This document shows positions 10,301 through 18,303 of a stretch of 48,797 bases of DNA, piece by piece. The DNA comes from Paenibacillus thermotolerans (GTDB lineage Bacteria > Bacillota > Bacilli > Paenibacillales > YIM-B00363). Below the pieces are notes generated by a model, which ran no database searches, was not told the DNA's origin, and saw nothing but the letters and a program-made list of their open reading frames with translations. A program made the position numbers and the translations under genes. The stretch covers positions 1 through 48,797 of the forward strand of contig NZ_JAQZSG010000035.1 in NCBI RefSeq assembly GCF_028745515.1, read 5' to 3'. Numbering within the stretch: the first letter of the stretch is position 1; each line of letters starts with the position of its first letter.

Positions 10301-13300
10301 TATTTAATGCCGGAGACAGAGCCTTGCAGGCGAGATTTTTTTACGTCTATGCGGGAACCTCGCCTACCAAGCTTACGCTGGCAGGCCATATTAAGATGGA
10401 TACGTACGGAAGCGAATTTAATATTAGCGCGAACGTTCCGGTAGAGCTTGCAGGCAAGCTTGAGTTCGGGCCGAACACGGCGAATTCGAACAGCACCCTC
10501 CTCAATAACGGAACGTTGACGATCGGAGACGGCGCAGTATTGGATTTGCGGAATGCAGGCTTCTACAAAAATAACAACAAAATCGTTGAAGAAGGAACCG
10601 GCGGCATTCTTCGATGGGCGAAAGCGATCGGGATTACCGATGAGAACGGCAATCCGGCGCTGAGTAGCTTCCGTTTCGGCAGCCCGCTCATTGTCTCGCT
10701 CGTGGATGAAAATAGAAATCTGGATGCTACGGTTACGGAAAGTGTATATGTAACGCTGTATAACTGGACGAACGGCGATGAGGAGAGACTTGATTTAACG
10801 GAAGTCGGCGTAAACAAGGGTGAGTTCCGCAATTTATCCGGATTTACGACCGGTGTTACGGTAACGGAAGGCGTGTACAACACCCCGACGAACGTTACGC
10901 CTTACGACGGCATCTTTATAGGCGACGGAGCGTCGGCCGTCAATGACGCCATTCAGATCGTTTATCAGGATCCGAAGCACCGATTGGACGAGCAAGTCAT
11001 ATCGATCAACGCGCCGTCGCAAAAAATGTCGGTGATAACGATCGGCTATCCGAATAAAGACGTTACGACCTCCCCGGGGCGCACGACCTTTACGATCACG
11101 AATACGGGGGATAAGCCTCTCGAGCTGAGAAGCATGGTCATCGACGACCCGGAAAATTTCAAATTCGCCGGTGACCCGGATCTTACGGATTTGGGCCCGA
11201 ATCAATCGAGAACGTTCGAGGTTTGGTTCACGCCGTCCACTTACGGAACCAAGCAAGCGAACCTGCTGCTCACGACGAACGATTACCGGAAAGGTACGAC
11301 GGTCATTCCGCTTTCCGGTACAGCCGATCATACGCCGACGGCGGGTACGATTCCTACGGTTGTTGTCAACGGGACGACTCCGACGGAATTGGATCTGACG
11401 ACTGTGTTTACCGACGAGGAGGATACGGCGGCAGGGCTGCAGTATTCCATTGTCGGGAATACGAATCCGTCGCTGTTTTCGGGCGTGGAGCTCGATCCGG
11501 TGACGAAGAAATTGAAGCTTACGTATGCAGCCAATAAAAGCGGTACGGCCAATATTACGGTAAGAGGCACGGATTCGGGCGGCTTGTTTAAGGATACGAC
11601 GTTCACCGTAAAGCTGTACGCTCCGAATAACGCCGATTTGGCCGATCTTTCCTTAGGAGGATTCGGTCTGAACCCGGCGTTCGATCCAGAGGTTACTTCG
11701 TATAGCGTCAACGTTGCAAATACGGTGACCAGCGTAACGGTTCAAACAAGCCCGATCAGCCCGAATGCCGGCGTAACGGTTAACGATCAAGCGGTCGACG
11801 GCGCCGGAGCGAAAACCGTGACGCTAACGGACGGCTTGAACGAAATCAAGGTGACTGTGCTTGCGGAAGACGGGATTACCCGGAAAACGTACACGATTAA
11901 CGTAACGAAAGCGGAGACGCCGAATCCGGATCTTGGAAGCATTGCGGTAAGCGCGGGCACGCTTAGTCCTGCCTTTGATCCGAATGTAATGATTTATAAC
12001 GTCAGTGTGCCTAACGGCACCGATTCGATCACGGTCACTCCTGCGGTTTCCGACAGCCGTTCCACGCTATGGGTGAACGGAACGATGCTGGACAGCGGCG
12101 AGACGTCCGAAGCGTTCGCATTGACAGCGGGCGATACGAGGGACATTACGATTATTGTGACGGCTCACGACGGCACGACGACCAAAACGTATACGATTCA
12201 TGCGACGAGACAGCTGTCTAATGTAGCAAAGCTTGGCGGTTTGATCGTAAACGGCGGATATGGGTTCAGCCCGGCATTCGACGCCGACGTGTTCGTGTAT
12301 TCGATGACCGTCGAGAACGACGTTAGCGAGATTACGCTTGCTCCGGCCGCCGGTCATCCGAATGCAACAGTAACGGTAAACGGGCGGACGGGAGCGAACC
12401 GTGTAAGCCTGTCGGTCGGAACCAACGAAATTTCGATTGTCGTGACGGCGGAGGACGGCGTTACCGCGAAGACGTACACGTTGAACGTACTGCGTAAAGC
12501 CGCGCCGGGTACTTCCGCTCCGGCTCCGGCTCCCGCTCCGGAAAAGAAGGAGCAAATTAAGATTGACGTGGTTAACGGGCAAGGCGGGACTCCGGTTTCC
12601 GCGACCGTAATCGAGCGTACGACAAGCGCGGACGGCACGGTTAAGGATCAAGTTACATTTACGCAAGAGAGCGTGGTCGAAACGGTAGAAAAACTAGCCG
12701 AGCAAGCGATCGACACGGCTCGTCTTGTCATCCCGGATACGAACGACATTGTCGATGAAGTCAATGTAACGATTCCCGAAGGCTCCTTGGGCAGGATGAA
12801 GGACGGGAACATTAATCTGGAGATTTTTACGGAGAACGCGAAAATTTTTATCCCGAAATCGACGCTCTCCGGCTTTGATGAAGAGCTTTACTTCCGGATC
12901 GTGCCGATCAAGAAGGAAAGCGAAAAGAACATCGTCATCGAACGGGCCAAGAAGGAAGAGGCGGTTCGAGAAATCGCCAAGGGACGGCAAGTCGAAGTGT
13001 TGGGAAGGCCTGCCGTCATCGAAACGAACATGGAAAGCCAGCCCGTAACGATCACGCTGCCGCTGAAGGCTTCCGATTTGCCGAGCGCCGGTGCGGAGCG
13101 GGAAAACGTTCTGAACAATCTCGTCATCTTTATCGAACACGACGACGGGACGAAAGAGCTTGTCAGAGGAAAGCTCGTTACCTATAAAGAAGGTACGTTA
13201 GGCGTCGAATTCGGCATCGATAAATTCAGTACGTTCACAATGGTTTACATGGATGGGGCCGAGGCATACTTTGCCCGATTGGATCAAGAGAAAGAGCAAG

Positions 13301-13938
13301 AGCTTCTGGAAAATCAGAAACCGGCGGAGACGGCGGAGCATAAACGGTATATGTTCGGATTTGAAGACGGCACATTCCGCCCGAACGCATCCGTTACCCG
13401 AGCCCAAATGGCGCTTATGCTGTACCGCAATCTGAATATTGACACGGCGCCGCCGTCCGTTAGCAGCTATGCGGATGTCGCGGAGAACCATTGGGCGTTC
13501 GAAGCGATAGAGGCGATGCTCAGCGAAGGCATCATGCAGGGCAGCAATGGGCGATTCCGTGCCGATGCGCCGCTTAAGCGCGGGGAAATGGCGCAGCTTG
13601 TGGCGAACGTCTTGCAATTGACGAAGCCTGCGGAGCTGACGGGTTATTCCGACGTCGGCGGCCATTGGGCGGAGCAAGCCATTGCGAACGTCGTCGCCGC
13701 AGGGTATATGATCGGTTACGGGGACGGAACGTTCCGTCCGAACGAAGCGTTGACCAGAGCCGAAGCCGTGAAGGTGCTCAATCTTGTTTTCAAGCGCGGT
13801 CCGTTGAATGGAATGCAAGCGTCGGTTTGGCGGGATGTAGGGATAGAGCATTGGTCATTCGATGACATTATGGAAGCTTCGACAGACCATCGGTTCACCT
13901 TGGATGCGGATGGAAATGAACGAATCGTTCAGCCGTAA
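7369..13938 (+). CDS. Giant secreted SLH-anchored surface protein with three ~383-residue repeats
   Basis: 2189 residues. A signal peptide ends near residue 29 (HTYAA). Three homologous modules start at about residues 33, 415 and 798 with WTGGG/WDGGG...NW....P motifs, followed by glycine- and tyrosine-rich beta-strand stretches like those of beta-solenoid or autotransporter-passenger proteins. Then come an ASH/DUF1573-like beta-sandwich (about 1220-1325), a cadherin-like segment, three cadherin-like beta-sandwich domains of ~95 residues (about 1424-1705), a PAPAPAP linker, a domain with a ZU5-like feel, and three SLH repeats from about 1990 (TRAQ, KRGE, TRAE motifs) that should bind secondary cell wall polymer. 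The gene is monocistronic. No enzyme motif was recognised; an adhesin or structural role is inferred. Confidence 0.88.
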   Translation: MRRFLKLFLVLLVVGSGFQNVFLQHTYAAGATITWTGGGTNNYWSNQANWSTNTVPDQYDIVIFDGTSSKNAVIDREAGVYSLTIASGYEGTISTSGTQTFTVNQNLAIHGGGFNFSGVMTVKGTTFIDGGTVQLNAADSAGIAFMDDVAINGGNVSLNAAYYGYYYKVYGDFAVNRDGVVEGSANTSIQVYVSGTQTFDTGASAVTLAKLIVENGTSPTKLTVDGLLNLNNAGSYFQQKSAMDLLGTISFGPDAAASSTFENTGTLTVSAGAVIDARNAKTYVNYGTVTVDGLGTIQRNAAALGFTDASGVVPVAAVSNNTVYITLYDDNVNVRGNAIDQARVTVTNGSDSEEVILNETGPNKGMFIGSIATALSSVPGDGKLAYAGSENIQVSYTDANDSGDTMTRSLHQPDAVWDGGGSDGKWSDPLNWTGDRLPTLFDNVKFDGTSGKDAVIDRHVKINDFTMAANYTGKITAPQQFDWFVEGNAVIRGGTLDNQSYFAVKGTTDIAGGNVKLKTTSAKSEGMLFRDDVTISGGTVSFDGYYYDNYNYEYYNFKFYGDFNIIGGTVTGTSNASFHVYVSGTQRFDTGSNALTLGRFAAFNGNSPTKLTVAGDVRIVRANGAAVNRTIVEQSGTVTFTSAASSAVFDNAGTFAVADGAVLDARNAKSYINTGAITVSGTGSIKRTASVVGFTDAEGKPVNTISGNNGYVTLYDDNVNTNGSAKDKTTVTVINPATGDEQSVEVTETDIAAGKFIGSFATAALAYGGTENDNLQVTYTDAQDSEDTLTGYLQRDPLVWDGGGADTNWSNPENWSNNKVPSPFDSVSFTAASMKDVTVDLNVNVLNVTVGADYRGKIGSDATKAITVNGDLKISGGTFETQGDFEVKGKTSINGGTVNLLSYHPQQIHFSEDVTISGGTVNFGGYYTYFHKDFLITKGTVNYTGYYYYIYGDFDVAGGNVSGSWSPIFYVYVSGDQLFNAGDRALQARFFYVYAGTSPTKLTLAGHIKMDTYGSEFNISANVPVELAGKLEFGPNTANSNSTLLNNGTLTIGDGAVLDLRNAGFYKNNNKIVEEGTGGILRWAKAIGITDENGNPALSSFRFGSPLIVSLVDENRNLDATVTESVYVTLYNWTNGDEERLDLTEVGVNKGEFRNLSGFTTGVTVTEGVYNTPTNVTPYDGIFIGDGASAVNDAIQIVYQDPKHRLDEQVISINAPSQKMSVITIGYPNKDVTTSPGRTTFTITNTGDKPLELRSMVIDDPENFKFAGDPDLTDLGPNQSRTFEVWFTPSTYGTKQANLLLTTNDYRKGTTVIPLSGTADHTPTAGTIPTVVVNGTTPTELDLTTVFTDEEDTAAGLQYSIVGNTNPSLFSGVELDPVTKKLKLTYAANKSGTANITVRGTDSGGLFKDTTFTVKLYAPNNADLADLSLGGFGLNPAFDPEVTSYSVNVANTVTSVTVQTSPISPNAGVTVNDQAVDGAGAKTVTLTDGLNEIKVTVLAEDGITRKTYTINVTKAETPNPDLGSIAVSAGTLSPAFDPNVMIYNVSVPNGTDSITVTPAVSDSRSTLWVNGTMLDSGETSEAFALTAGDTRDITIIVTAHDGTTTKTYTIHATRQLSNVAKLGGLIVNGGYGFSPAFDADVFVYSMTVENDVSEITLAPAAGHPNATVTVNGRTGANRVSLSVGTNEISIVVTAEDGVTAKTYTLNVLRKAAPGTSAPAPAPAPEKKEQIKIDVVNGQGGTPVSATVIERTTSADGTVKDQVTFTQESVVETVEKLAEQAIDTARLVIPDTNDIVDEVNVTIPEGSLGRMKDGNINLEIFTENAKIFIPKSTLSGFDEELYFRIVPIKKESEKNIVIERAKKEEAVREIAKGRQVEVLGRPAVIETNMESQPVTITLPLKASDLPSAGAERENVLNNLVIFIEHDDGTKELVRGKLVTYKEGTLGVEFGIDKFSTFTMVYMDGAEAYFARLDQEKEQELLENQKPAETAEHKRYMFGFEDGTFRPNASVTRAQMALMLYRNLNIDTAPPSVSSYADVAENHWAFEAIEAMLSEGIMQGSNGRFRADAPLKRGEMAQLVANVLQLTKPAELTGYSDVGGHWAEQAIANVVAAGYMIGYGDGTFRPNEALTRAEAVKVLNLVFKRGPLNGMQASVWRDVGIEHWSFDDIMEASTDHRFTLDADGNERIVQP

Positions 13939-13959
13939 GCGTCTTCCATTTTAAAAAAG

Positions 13960-13996
13960 GCAGCTCCTTCGATCATAAGAGTCGAGGGGCTGTTTT
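13960..13996 (+). terminator. Intrinsic terminator after the SLH gene
   Basis: CAGCTCCTTCGA pairs imperfectly with TCGAGGGGCTG around a short AT-rich loop, followed by TTTT. Moderate strength. Confidence 0.65.
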
Positions 13997-14076
13997 GCGT
14001 ATAAGGGGGGCGGCATCGGGGGAACGTATGAGCGAATTGTATTTACGGCTCGTTTTGAGCGCTAGGAGGCAGAAAG

Positions 14077-14337
14077 ATGAGCGAAATCAACAAGAATCGT
14101 TTGGAACAAGGCCCGACAGAAGAAATGGCCGACGAGGCGCTGAAAAACAATTTTCGCTCGGTAGCGGATACGAGCTATGATCCGCAGCAGCGGAATGCCG
14201 AGACCGAGGCCATGCAAGGGTTGGCCGAAACGCATGAGCAGGTCAGTGACGATTATGTTTCGGGAGGAAACGAGAAAACATTTCTCCGCGAAGGCAAAGA
14301 TTTGGCGAAGGAAGACGGGTTTGCTCCGGAAGTGTAG
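14077..14337 (+). CDS. YozQ/DUF4025-like small soluble protein
   Basis: 86 residues, hydrophilic and acidic. The central YDPQQRN....GLAETHEQVSDDYVSGG segment matches my memory of the Bacillus YozQ (DUF4025) family, which has no known function. The start has AGGAGG 8 bases upstream. It is flanked by terminators on both sides, so it is monocistronic. The absence of cysteines and membrane segments suggests a cytosolic, possibly sporulation-associated protein; that role is inference only. Confidence 0.75.
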   Translation: MSEINKNRLEQGPTEEMADEALKNNFRSVADTSYDPQQRNAETEAMQGLAETHEQVSDDYVSGGNEKTFLREGKDLAKEDGFAPEV

Positions 14338-14344
14338 CCGTATG

Positions 14345-14390
14345 AAAAAAAGACGTGAAGTCCGGATTTATCGGCTCCGCGTCTTTTTTT
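14345..14390. terminator. Bidirectional terminator between convergent genes
   Basis: AGACG at 14351-14355 pairs with CGTCT at 14380-14384, flanked by seven A on the left and seven T on the right, so it can end transcription from the YozQ-like gene and from namA on the other strand. Confidence 0.75.
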
Positions 14391-14407
14391 ATTGTATAAG
14401 CCGTGGC

Positions 14408-15430
14408 TTATAGCCAAGCTCTTTCATACTGCTTCGGCGGCTTGACGGCGTCCGGTAGCCGCAGCTTGTGCGCGGCTCTGACCGGCCAATACGGATCCCT
14501 AAGCAGCTCCCGCGCCAAAAATACGAGATCTGCCCGGCCGTTGCGGACGATTTCATCCGCGTGGGCCGGATCCGTAATAAGCCCGACCGCGCCCGTTGCA
14601 ATGCCCGCCTCTCTGCGCAGCTTCTCCGCATAAGGAACTTGATAGCCGGGGAACACTTCGATGCCGGCGTGAACCAAACCGCCGGAGCTGCAATCGATCA
14701 AGTCGATGCCCAGCTCTTTCAACCGGCGCGCGTAATACACATGATCTTCCGGAGTCAGTCCTCCTTCCGCGTATTCGTTCACCGAGAGGCGAACAAACAG
14801 CGGCCCGTCCCATTCTCGTTGGACCGATTTCACCGTTTGCTCCAGCAGACGGAACCTCCCGTCACGGTCCCCGCCCCATTCGTCGTCCCGCTTGTTGCTT
14901 AGCGGAGACAAAAACTGATTGATCAAATATCCGTGCGCGGCATGAATTTCAATAATATCGAAACCGGCTTTTTTGGCGCGGGCAGCGCCTTGCGCGAACG
15001 CTTCAATCGTTTCATCGATCTGCGCCGGCGTAAGCGCCTCCGGAGTCCGGCTATTCTGGTCGAACGCAATGGCGGACGGTGCGACGATCGTTCCGTTCGT
15101 CACCGATTTGCGTCCCGCGTGGGCAAGCTGGATGCCGATCGCCGCACCGTGCGCGTGGGCGGACTCGGTCAACTCCGCAAGGCCGGCAACATGTTCATCC
15201 GACCAAATACCTAAGTCCTGTTGGGAAATTCGCCCTTGAGGCGTTACACCCGTCGCCTCCACCATGATCAAACCGGCGCCGCCGACCGCACGGCTCGTAT
15301 AGTGTGTTTTGTGCCACGGCTGCACCATTCCGTCTTCGTCCATGCAGCTGTACATGCACATAGGCGACATGACGATGCGGTTTTTCAGCGTAACTCCTTT
15401 TATTTCCATAGGTGAGAATAAGCCTGCCAA
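14408..15430 (-). CDS. namA: NADPH dehydrogenase / old yellow enzyme (YqjM-like)
   Basis: An FMN-dependent ene-reductase of the old yellow enzyme family, closely like Bacillus YqjM/NamA. Visible features are the N-terminal [15 protein letters not shown] with Cys25 and Tyr27, LAHAGRK, the HAAHGYL segment with the two substrate-binding histidines, and a C-terminal YERAW resembling the arginine-finger end of YqjM. The TTG start at 15430 gives 340 residues, close to the 338 of YqjM, and has GGAGGG 8 bases upstream. The longer in-frame extension crosses the promoter and is not coding. The enzyme reduces activated alkenes and quinone-like electrophiles in the cytosol. Confidence 0.93.
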   Translation of the reverse strand: MAGLFSPMEIKGVTLKNRIVMSPMCMYSCMDEDGMVQPWHKTHYTSRAVGGAGLIMVEATGVTPQGRISQQDLGIWSDEHVAGLAELTESAHAHGAAIGIQLAHAGRKSVTNGTIVAPSAIAFDQNSRTPEALTPAQIDETIEAFAQGAARAKKAGFDIIEIHAAHGYLINQFLSPLSNKRDDEWGGDRDGRFRLLEQTVKSVQREWDGPLFVRLSVNEYAEGGLTPEDHVYYARRLKELGIDLIDCSSGGLVHAGIEVFPGYQVPYAEKLRREAGIATGAVGLITDPAHADEIVRNGRADLVFLARELLRDPYWPVRAAHKLRLPDAVKPPKQYERAWL

Positions 15431-15461
15431 AGTATGGTCCCTCCAATATCTTTTTACTGTT

Positions 15462-15490
15462 ACAATAATGATTTCAGTTTTATTTGTCAA
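15462..15490 (-). promoter_or_regulatory. SigA-type promoter of namA
   Basis: Read on the minus strand, TTGACA (15485-15490) and TATTGT (15462-15467) are separated by exactly 17 bp. The -10 lies about 31 bases from the TTG start. It also proves that the upstream extension of the open frame is noncoding. Confidence 0.8.
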
Positions 15491-15571
15491 TCCGCGCTCG
15501 ATGGTCCCAACACTATTATCCAGAACATTACCCGCCGCTATGCGGTAAAAGGGTAAAGTGTAGGGCTCCCT

Positions 15572-15605
15572 AAAAACAAATGACCCAGCCTGCTCAGGCC
15601 GGGTC
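15572..15605 (-). terminator. Intrinsic terminator of the isomerase gene
   Basis: On the minus strand GACCCGGCCTG pairs with CAGGCTGGGTC (15582-15605), followed by ATTTGTTTTT. It insulates namA from the upstream isomerase gene. Confidence 0.85.
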
Positions 15606-15643
15606 ACAAACCAAAAAGCCAAAAAACAAAAAAACCAAAAGCT

Positions 15644-16438
15644 TTAAACGAGCTCGCTTTCCAAATAACGCTTCATCCATAAGCATACTTCCCAGAGATC
15701 GGCTACCGGCTGACGGGTGAACGGGAGAGCGGGCATATACGAGACCGGACCGAACTCGGGCGTAATCGTCAAATACTCCCGGCCTTCCTCGCGTCTTTGA
15801 CGCACGACCTCTTTCCACCAGCCGACGTGGAGGTCCAGCTCCGTCTTCCACTCGGGTGCGGCGGGATGGTTTACTTGAGGACCTTCCGGATGGCCTACCC
15901 GCGTATGCAAGTGCAGCGTGCGGGAAATCGCCAGCGCGATATCATCGGCATGATCCTGCAAGTGGGATTCGCAAACGCACAGCCAATGGCTGAAATCGGC
16001 CGTAATCTTCAGCCCGTCGAATTCGCGGAGCAACCGTGCCGTCGTCCACGGCGTAAACATGGAGCGCTGCCGGTGCGTCTCGTGTCCGATCGGAAATCCG
16101 AATTCAGACTCCAGCTGCAGCGCCCCTTCAAAGAACGTTCGCTGTTCCTCCCAAGTGAACGAATCCTTGCCGCTATGCGCCGTTACGGAAAGTGGAGACA
16201 ACGGAGCAAGCTCCTTCAGCTGGCTGCGGAGCGATTCCGTGTGGTCGGGCCCTCCGGTGAACGCCATGCCTATGTATGACAAATTGTATTGCCGGAGCAA
16301 GTCTTGAAATCGTCCCCGATCCCGTTCTTCGGGAAGCGGGGCTTCGACTCCGTCATAGCCCGCCTCCGCTATTCGTTCGAGATTAGCTTCAAGTCCGCCC
16401 TCCATGCCCCAAAGCGCTTTCATCCAAAGCAGCTTCAT
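15644..16438 (-). CDS. Sugar phosphate isomerase/epimerase-like TIM-barrel protein
   Basis: 264 residues of the AP-endonuclease-2/xylose isomerase-like TIM-barrel family. Metal-ligand-like residues appear in GHETHRQRSM, ADFSHW, LHTRVGH and ITPEFGP. ATG 16438 is preferred because AAGGAG is 11 bases upstream; the ATG at 16447 would be only 2 bases from it. The gene is alone between its promoter and terminator. Members of this family isomerise or epimerise sugars and inositol derivatives; the substrate cannot be read from the sequence. Confidence 0.85.
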   Translation of the reverse strand: MKLLWMKALWGMEGGLEANLERIAEAGYDGVEAPLPEERDRGRFQDLLRQYNLSYIGMAFTGGPDHTESLRSQLKELAPLSPLSVTAHSGKDSFTWEEQRTFFEGALQLESEFGFPIGHETHRQRSMFTPWTTARLLREFDGLKITADFSHWLCVCESHLQDHADDIALAISRTLHLHTRVGHPEGPQVNHPAAPEWKTELDLHVGWWKEVVRQRREEGREYLTITPEFGPVSYMPALPFTRQPVADLWEVCLWMKRYLESELV

Positions 16439-16470
16439 GTCTCTCATCTCTCCTTTCCGTGTATGCCATT

Positions 16471-16499
16471 ACTATAACAACGGGTAGGGAACGGTTCAA
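16471..16499 (-). promoter_or_regulatory. SigA-type promoter of the isomerase gene
   Basis: On the minus strand TTGAAC (16494-16499) and TATAGT (16471-16476) are separated by 17 bp, about 33 bases before the start codon. Confidence 0.75.
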
Positions 16500-16589
16500 T
16501 CTTTACTTATGAAAATAAAGGAAATTTGAAATTTGAATCGAATAGTAAAGTAGGAGCCTGGTCCTATTCTCTTCGGTAAGGAGAACTAT

Positions 16590-18260
16590 ATGACTCTAGA
16601 GTTTAACTGGGTGGATTTCGCGGCATTCGGCGTTCTCAATCTTCTTTTTATATACGTGTTATTTGCTATTGAAATTCGCCAGCTTCATAAGGTGTATATC
16701 TTTTTTCATTTTGCGATGATGCTTTGGCCGTTCGGTCAATTTTCGCTTTCCATGACGGACGAGCCGCTCTACCACAGGATCTATTTGAATTTATCGTTTA
16801 TCGGCATTGCCATGCTGTGCTTCGGGTGGCTGCTGTTCTCCATCATGCTCACCCGGGGCAACGGCACCATCAATCCGGCCCGAGCGTTGCTCCTCGCGTT
16901 GCCGGCAGTGGCGGCGGGAGCCATCGTGCTGACGGACCCGATTCACGGAAAATTCGCAGCACCCATAGGCGGTTTGCTGACAGACCGTTCTTACGGTCCG
17001 TTTTTTTGGTATTTTGCGGCATGCTGCATGCTGTACATCATAAGCGGCGCCTTGATTATGCTGCTGGCTCTCCGCCGTTCCGAAGCGTATACGTACCGGC
17101 GGCAGGTCATATTTTTTATTGCAGGGCTTACGCTGCTGCTCGGATGTGCGGCACTCGACACGGCGATCAACGCCAAACAATGGCTGCCTGAGCTTGAAGG
17201 AACGAGAGGCTTGACCTCCCTCGGGATCGTCGCCTCGGGATTTTGCTTTGTATTCGCGATGCGCAAGCACAATGTGTTTCAGGTCGTTTCCTTGGCGCTG
17301 CGCGAAGTCGTCGATTCGATGGAAACGGGCATCGTCATTCTCGATCAGCATCATGTCGTGCTTGACCATAATGCGTCGGGCCGGCGTTACTGTCCGGTGC
17401 CGATCGGGCGGTCTTTTCCGATTATGAGCTTGATGGAGGGAGCCATAGAGCCTCAATTCGGCAGGAAATTTTTGCACTCCTATTTTCATGAGAAGGGCAA
17501 ATTTTTGCAGACGGAAATTATGATATGGGATGAAAAAAGGAACCCGATTCACGTCACGATGCGCATTACGCCTGTTTATAATGAGAGCGGCATTTACATC
17601 GGAAGAATCGTTACCTTTCAAGACGTTACGGAATGGCGCCATTTGGTCCGCGAGCTGCACGATCGAAACGAGGTGCTCGTACACCGCAATCACGATCTCA
17701 CCCTTATTCAGCACGAGCTGTCCGAAGCGAACCGGAAATTGGAGCTGCTTGCGACCACGGACCCTTTGACAGGATGCTACAACCGCAGGTATTTGTTTCA
17801 GATGCTCGAGCATCAGCTGGCTGTGGAGCACCGGTATAGAGTGCCGTTCTCGATCATTTTGTTTGATGTGGATCATTTTAAGCAAATTAACGACTCCTTC
17901 GGTCATCAAATCGGCGATGAAGTGCTGAAGCATACGGCTTCCGTCATCAGGGGACGATTAAGGGAAACGGATATTTTTGCCCGATACGGCGGGGAAGAAT
18001 TTATTATCCATCTCCCCCATACGATGAAGAGCGACGCTCTCGTACTTGCGGAGGAGCTGCGTACACTAGTAGAATCGCAGATATACCGCACAGACCGCGG
18101 TGAGGTAAACATCACGATCAGTATCGGCGTCATTTCCAGCGAAGGCCGCGGCCATAACGGCGAAAGTCCGAAGGAATGGCTGGCGGATTTGCTGAAAGAA
18201 GTGGATCAGGCGTTGTATGAAGCGAAGCATACGGGAAGGAACCGGATCGTGTTTGCATAA
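16590..18260 (+). CDS. Membrane diguanylate cyclase (7TM - PAS - GGDEF)
   Basis: 556 residues. Seven hydrophobic segments fill the first ~230 residues (the 7TM region found in front of some histidine kinases), followed by a PAS domain (ETGIVILDQHHVVLDHN), a coiled-coil linker (LSEANRKLELLATTDPLTG) and a GGDEF domain. The active-site loop is GGEEF, the metal-binding FDVDHFKQIND is intact, and RETD lies five residues before GGEEF, the standard position of the inhibitory RxxD I-site. It should make cyclic-di-GMP and be product-inhibited. RBS GTAAGGAG precedes the ATG. The FGGY kinase follows after 43 bases, possibly cotranscribed. Confidence 0.93.
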   Translation: MTLEFNWVDFAAFGVLNLLFIYVLFAIEIRQLHKVYIFFHFAMMLWPFGQFSLSMTDEPLYHRIYLNLSFIGIAMLCFGWLLFSIMLTRGNGTINPARALLLALPAVAAGAIVLTDPIHGKFAAPIGGLLTDRSYGPFFWYFAACCMLYIISGALIMLLALRRSEAYTYRRQVIFFIAGLTLLLGCAALDTAINAKQWLPELEGTRGLTSLGIVASGFCFVFAMRKHNVFQVVSLALREVVDSMETGIVILDQHHVVLDHNASGRRYCPVPIGRSFPIMSLMEGAIEPQFGRKFLHSYFHEKGKFLQTEIMIWDEKRNPIHVTMRITPVYNESGIYIGRIVTFQDVTEWRHLVRELHDRNEVLVHRNHDLTLIQHELSEANRKLELLATTDPLTGCYNRRYLFQMLEHQLAVEHRYRVPFSIILFDVDHFKQINDSFGHQIGDEVLKHTASVIRGRLRETDIFARYGGEEFIIHLPHTMKSDALVLAEELRTLVESQIYRTDRGEVNITISIGVISSEGRGHNGESPKEWLADLLKEVDQALYEAKHTGRNRIVFA

Positions 18261-18303
18261 AAAGGTTTCGATCAACGAAATGACTGCATAGGAGCGAAGC
18301 GAT

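Noticed and set aside
15431-15622. N-terminal extension of namA
   Set aside because: A consensus promoter lies inside it, and the TTG at 15430 has a proper RBS and gives the family length.
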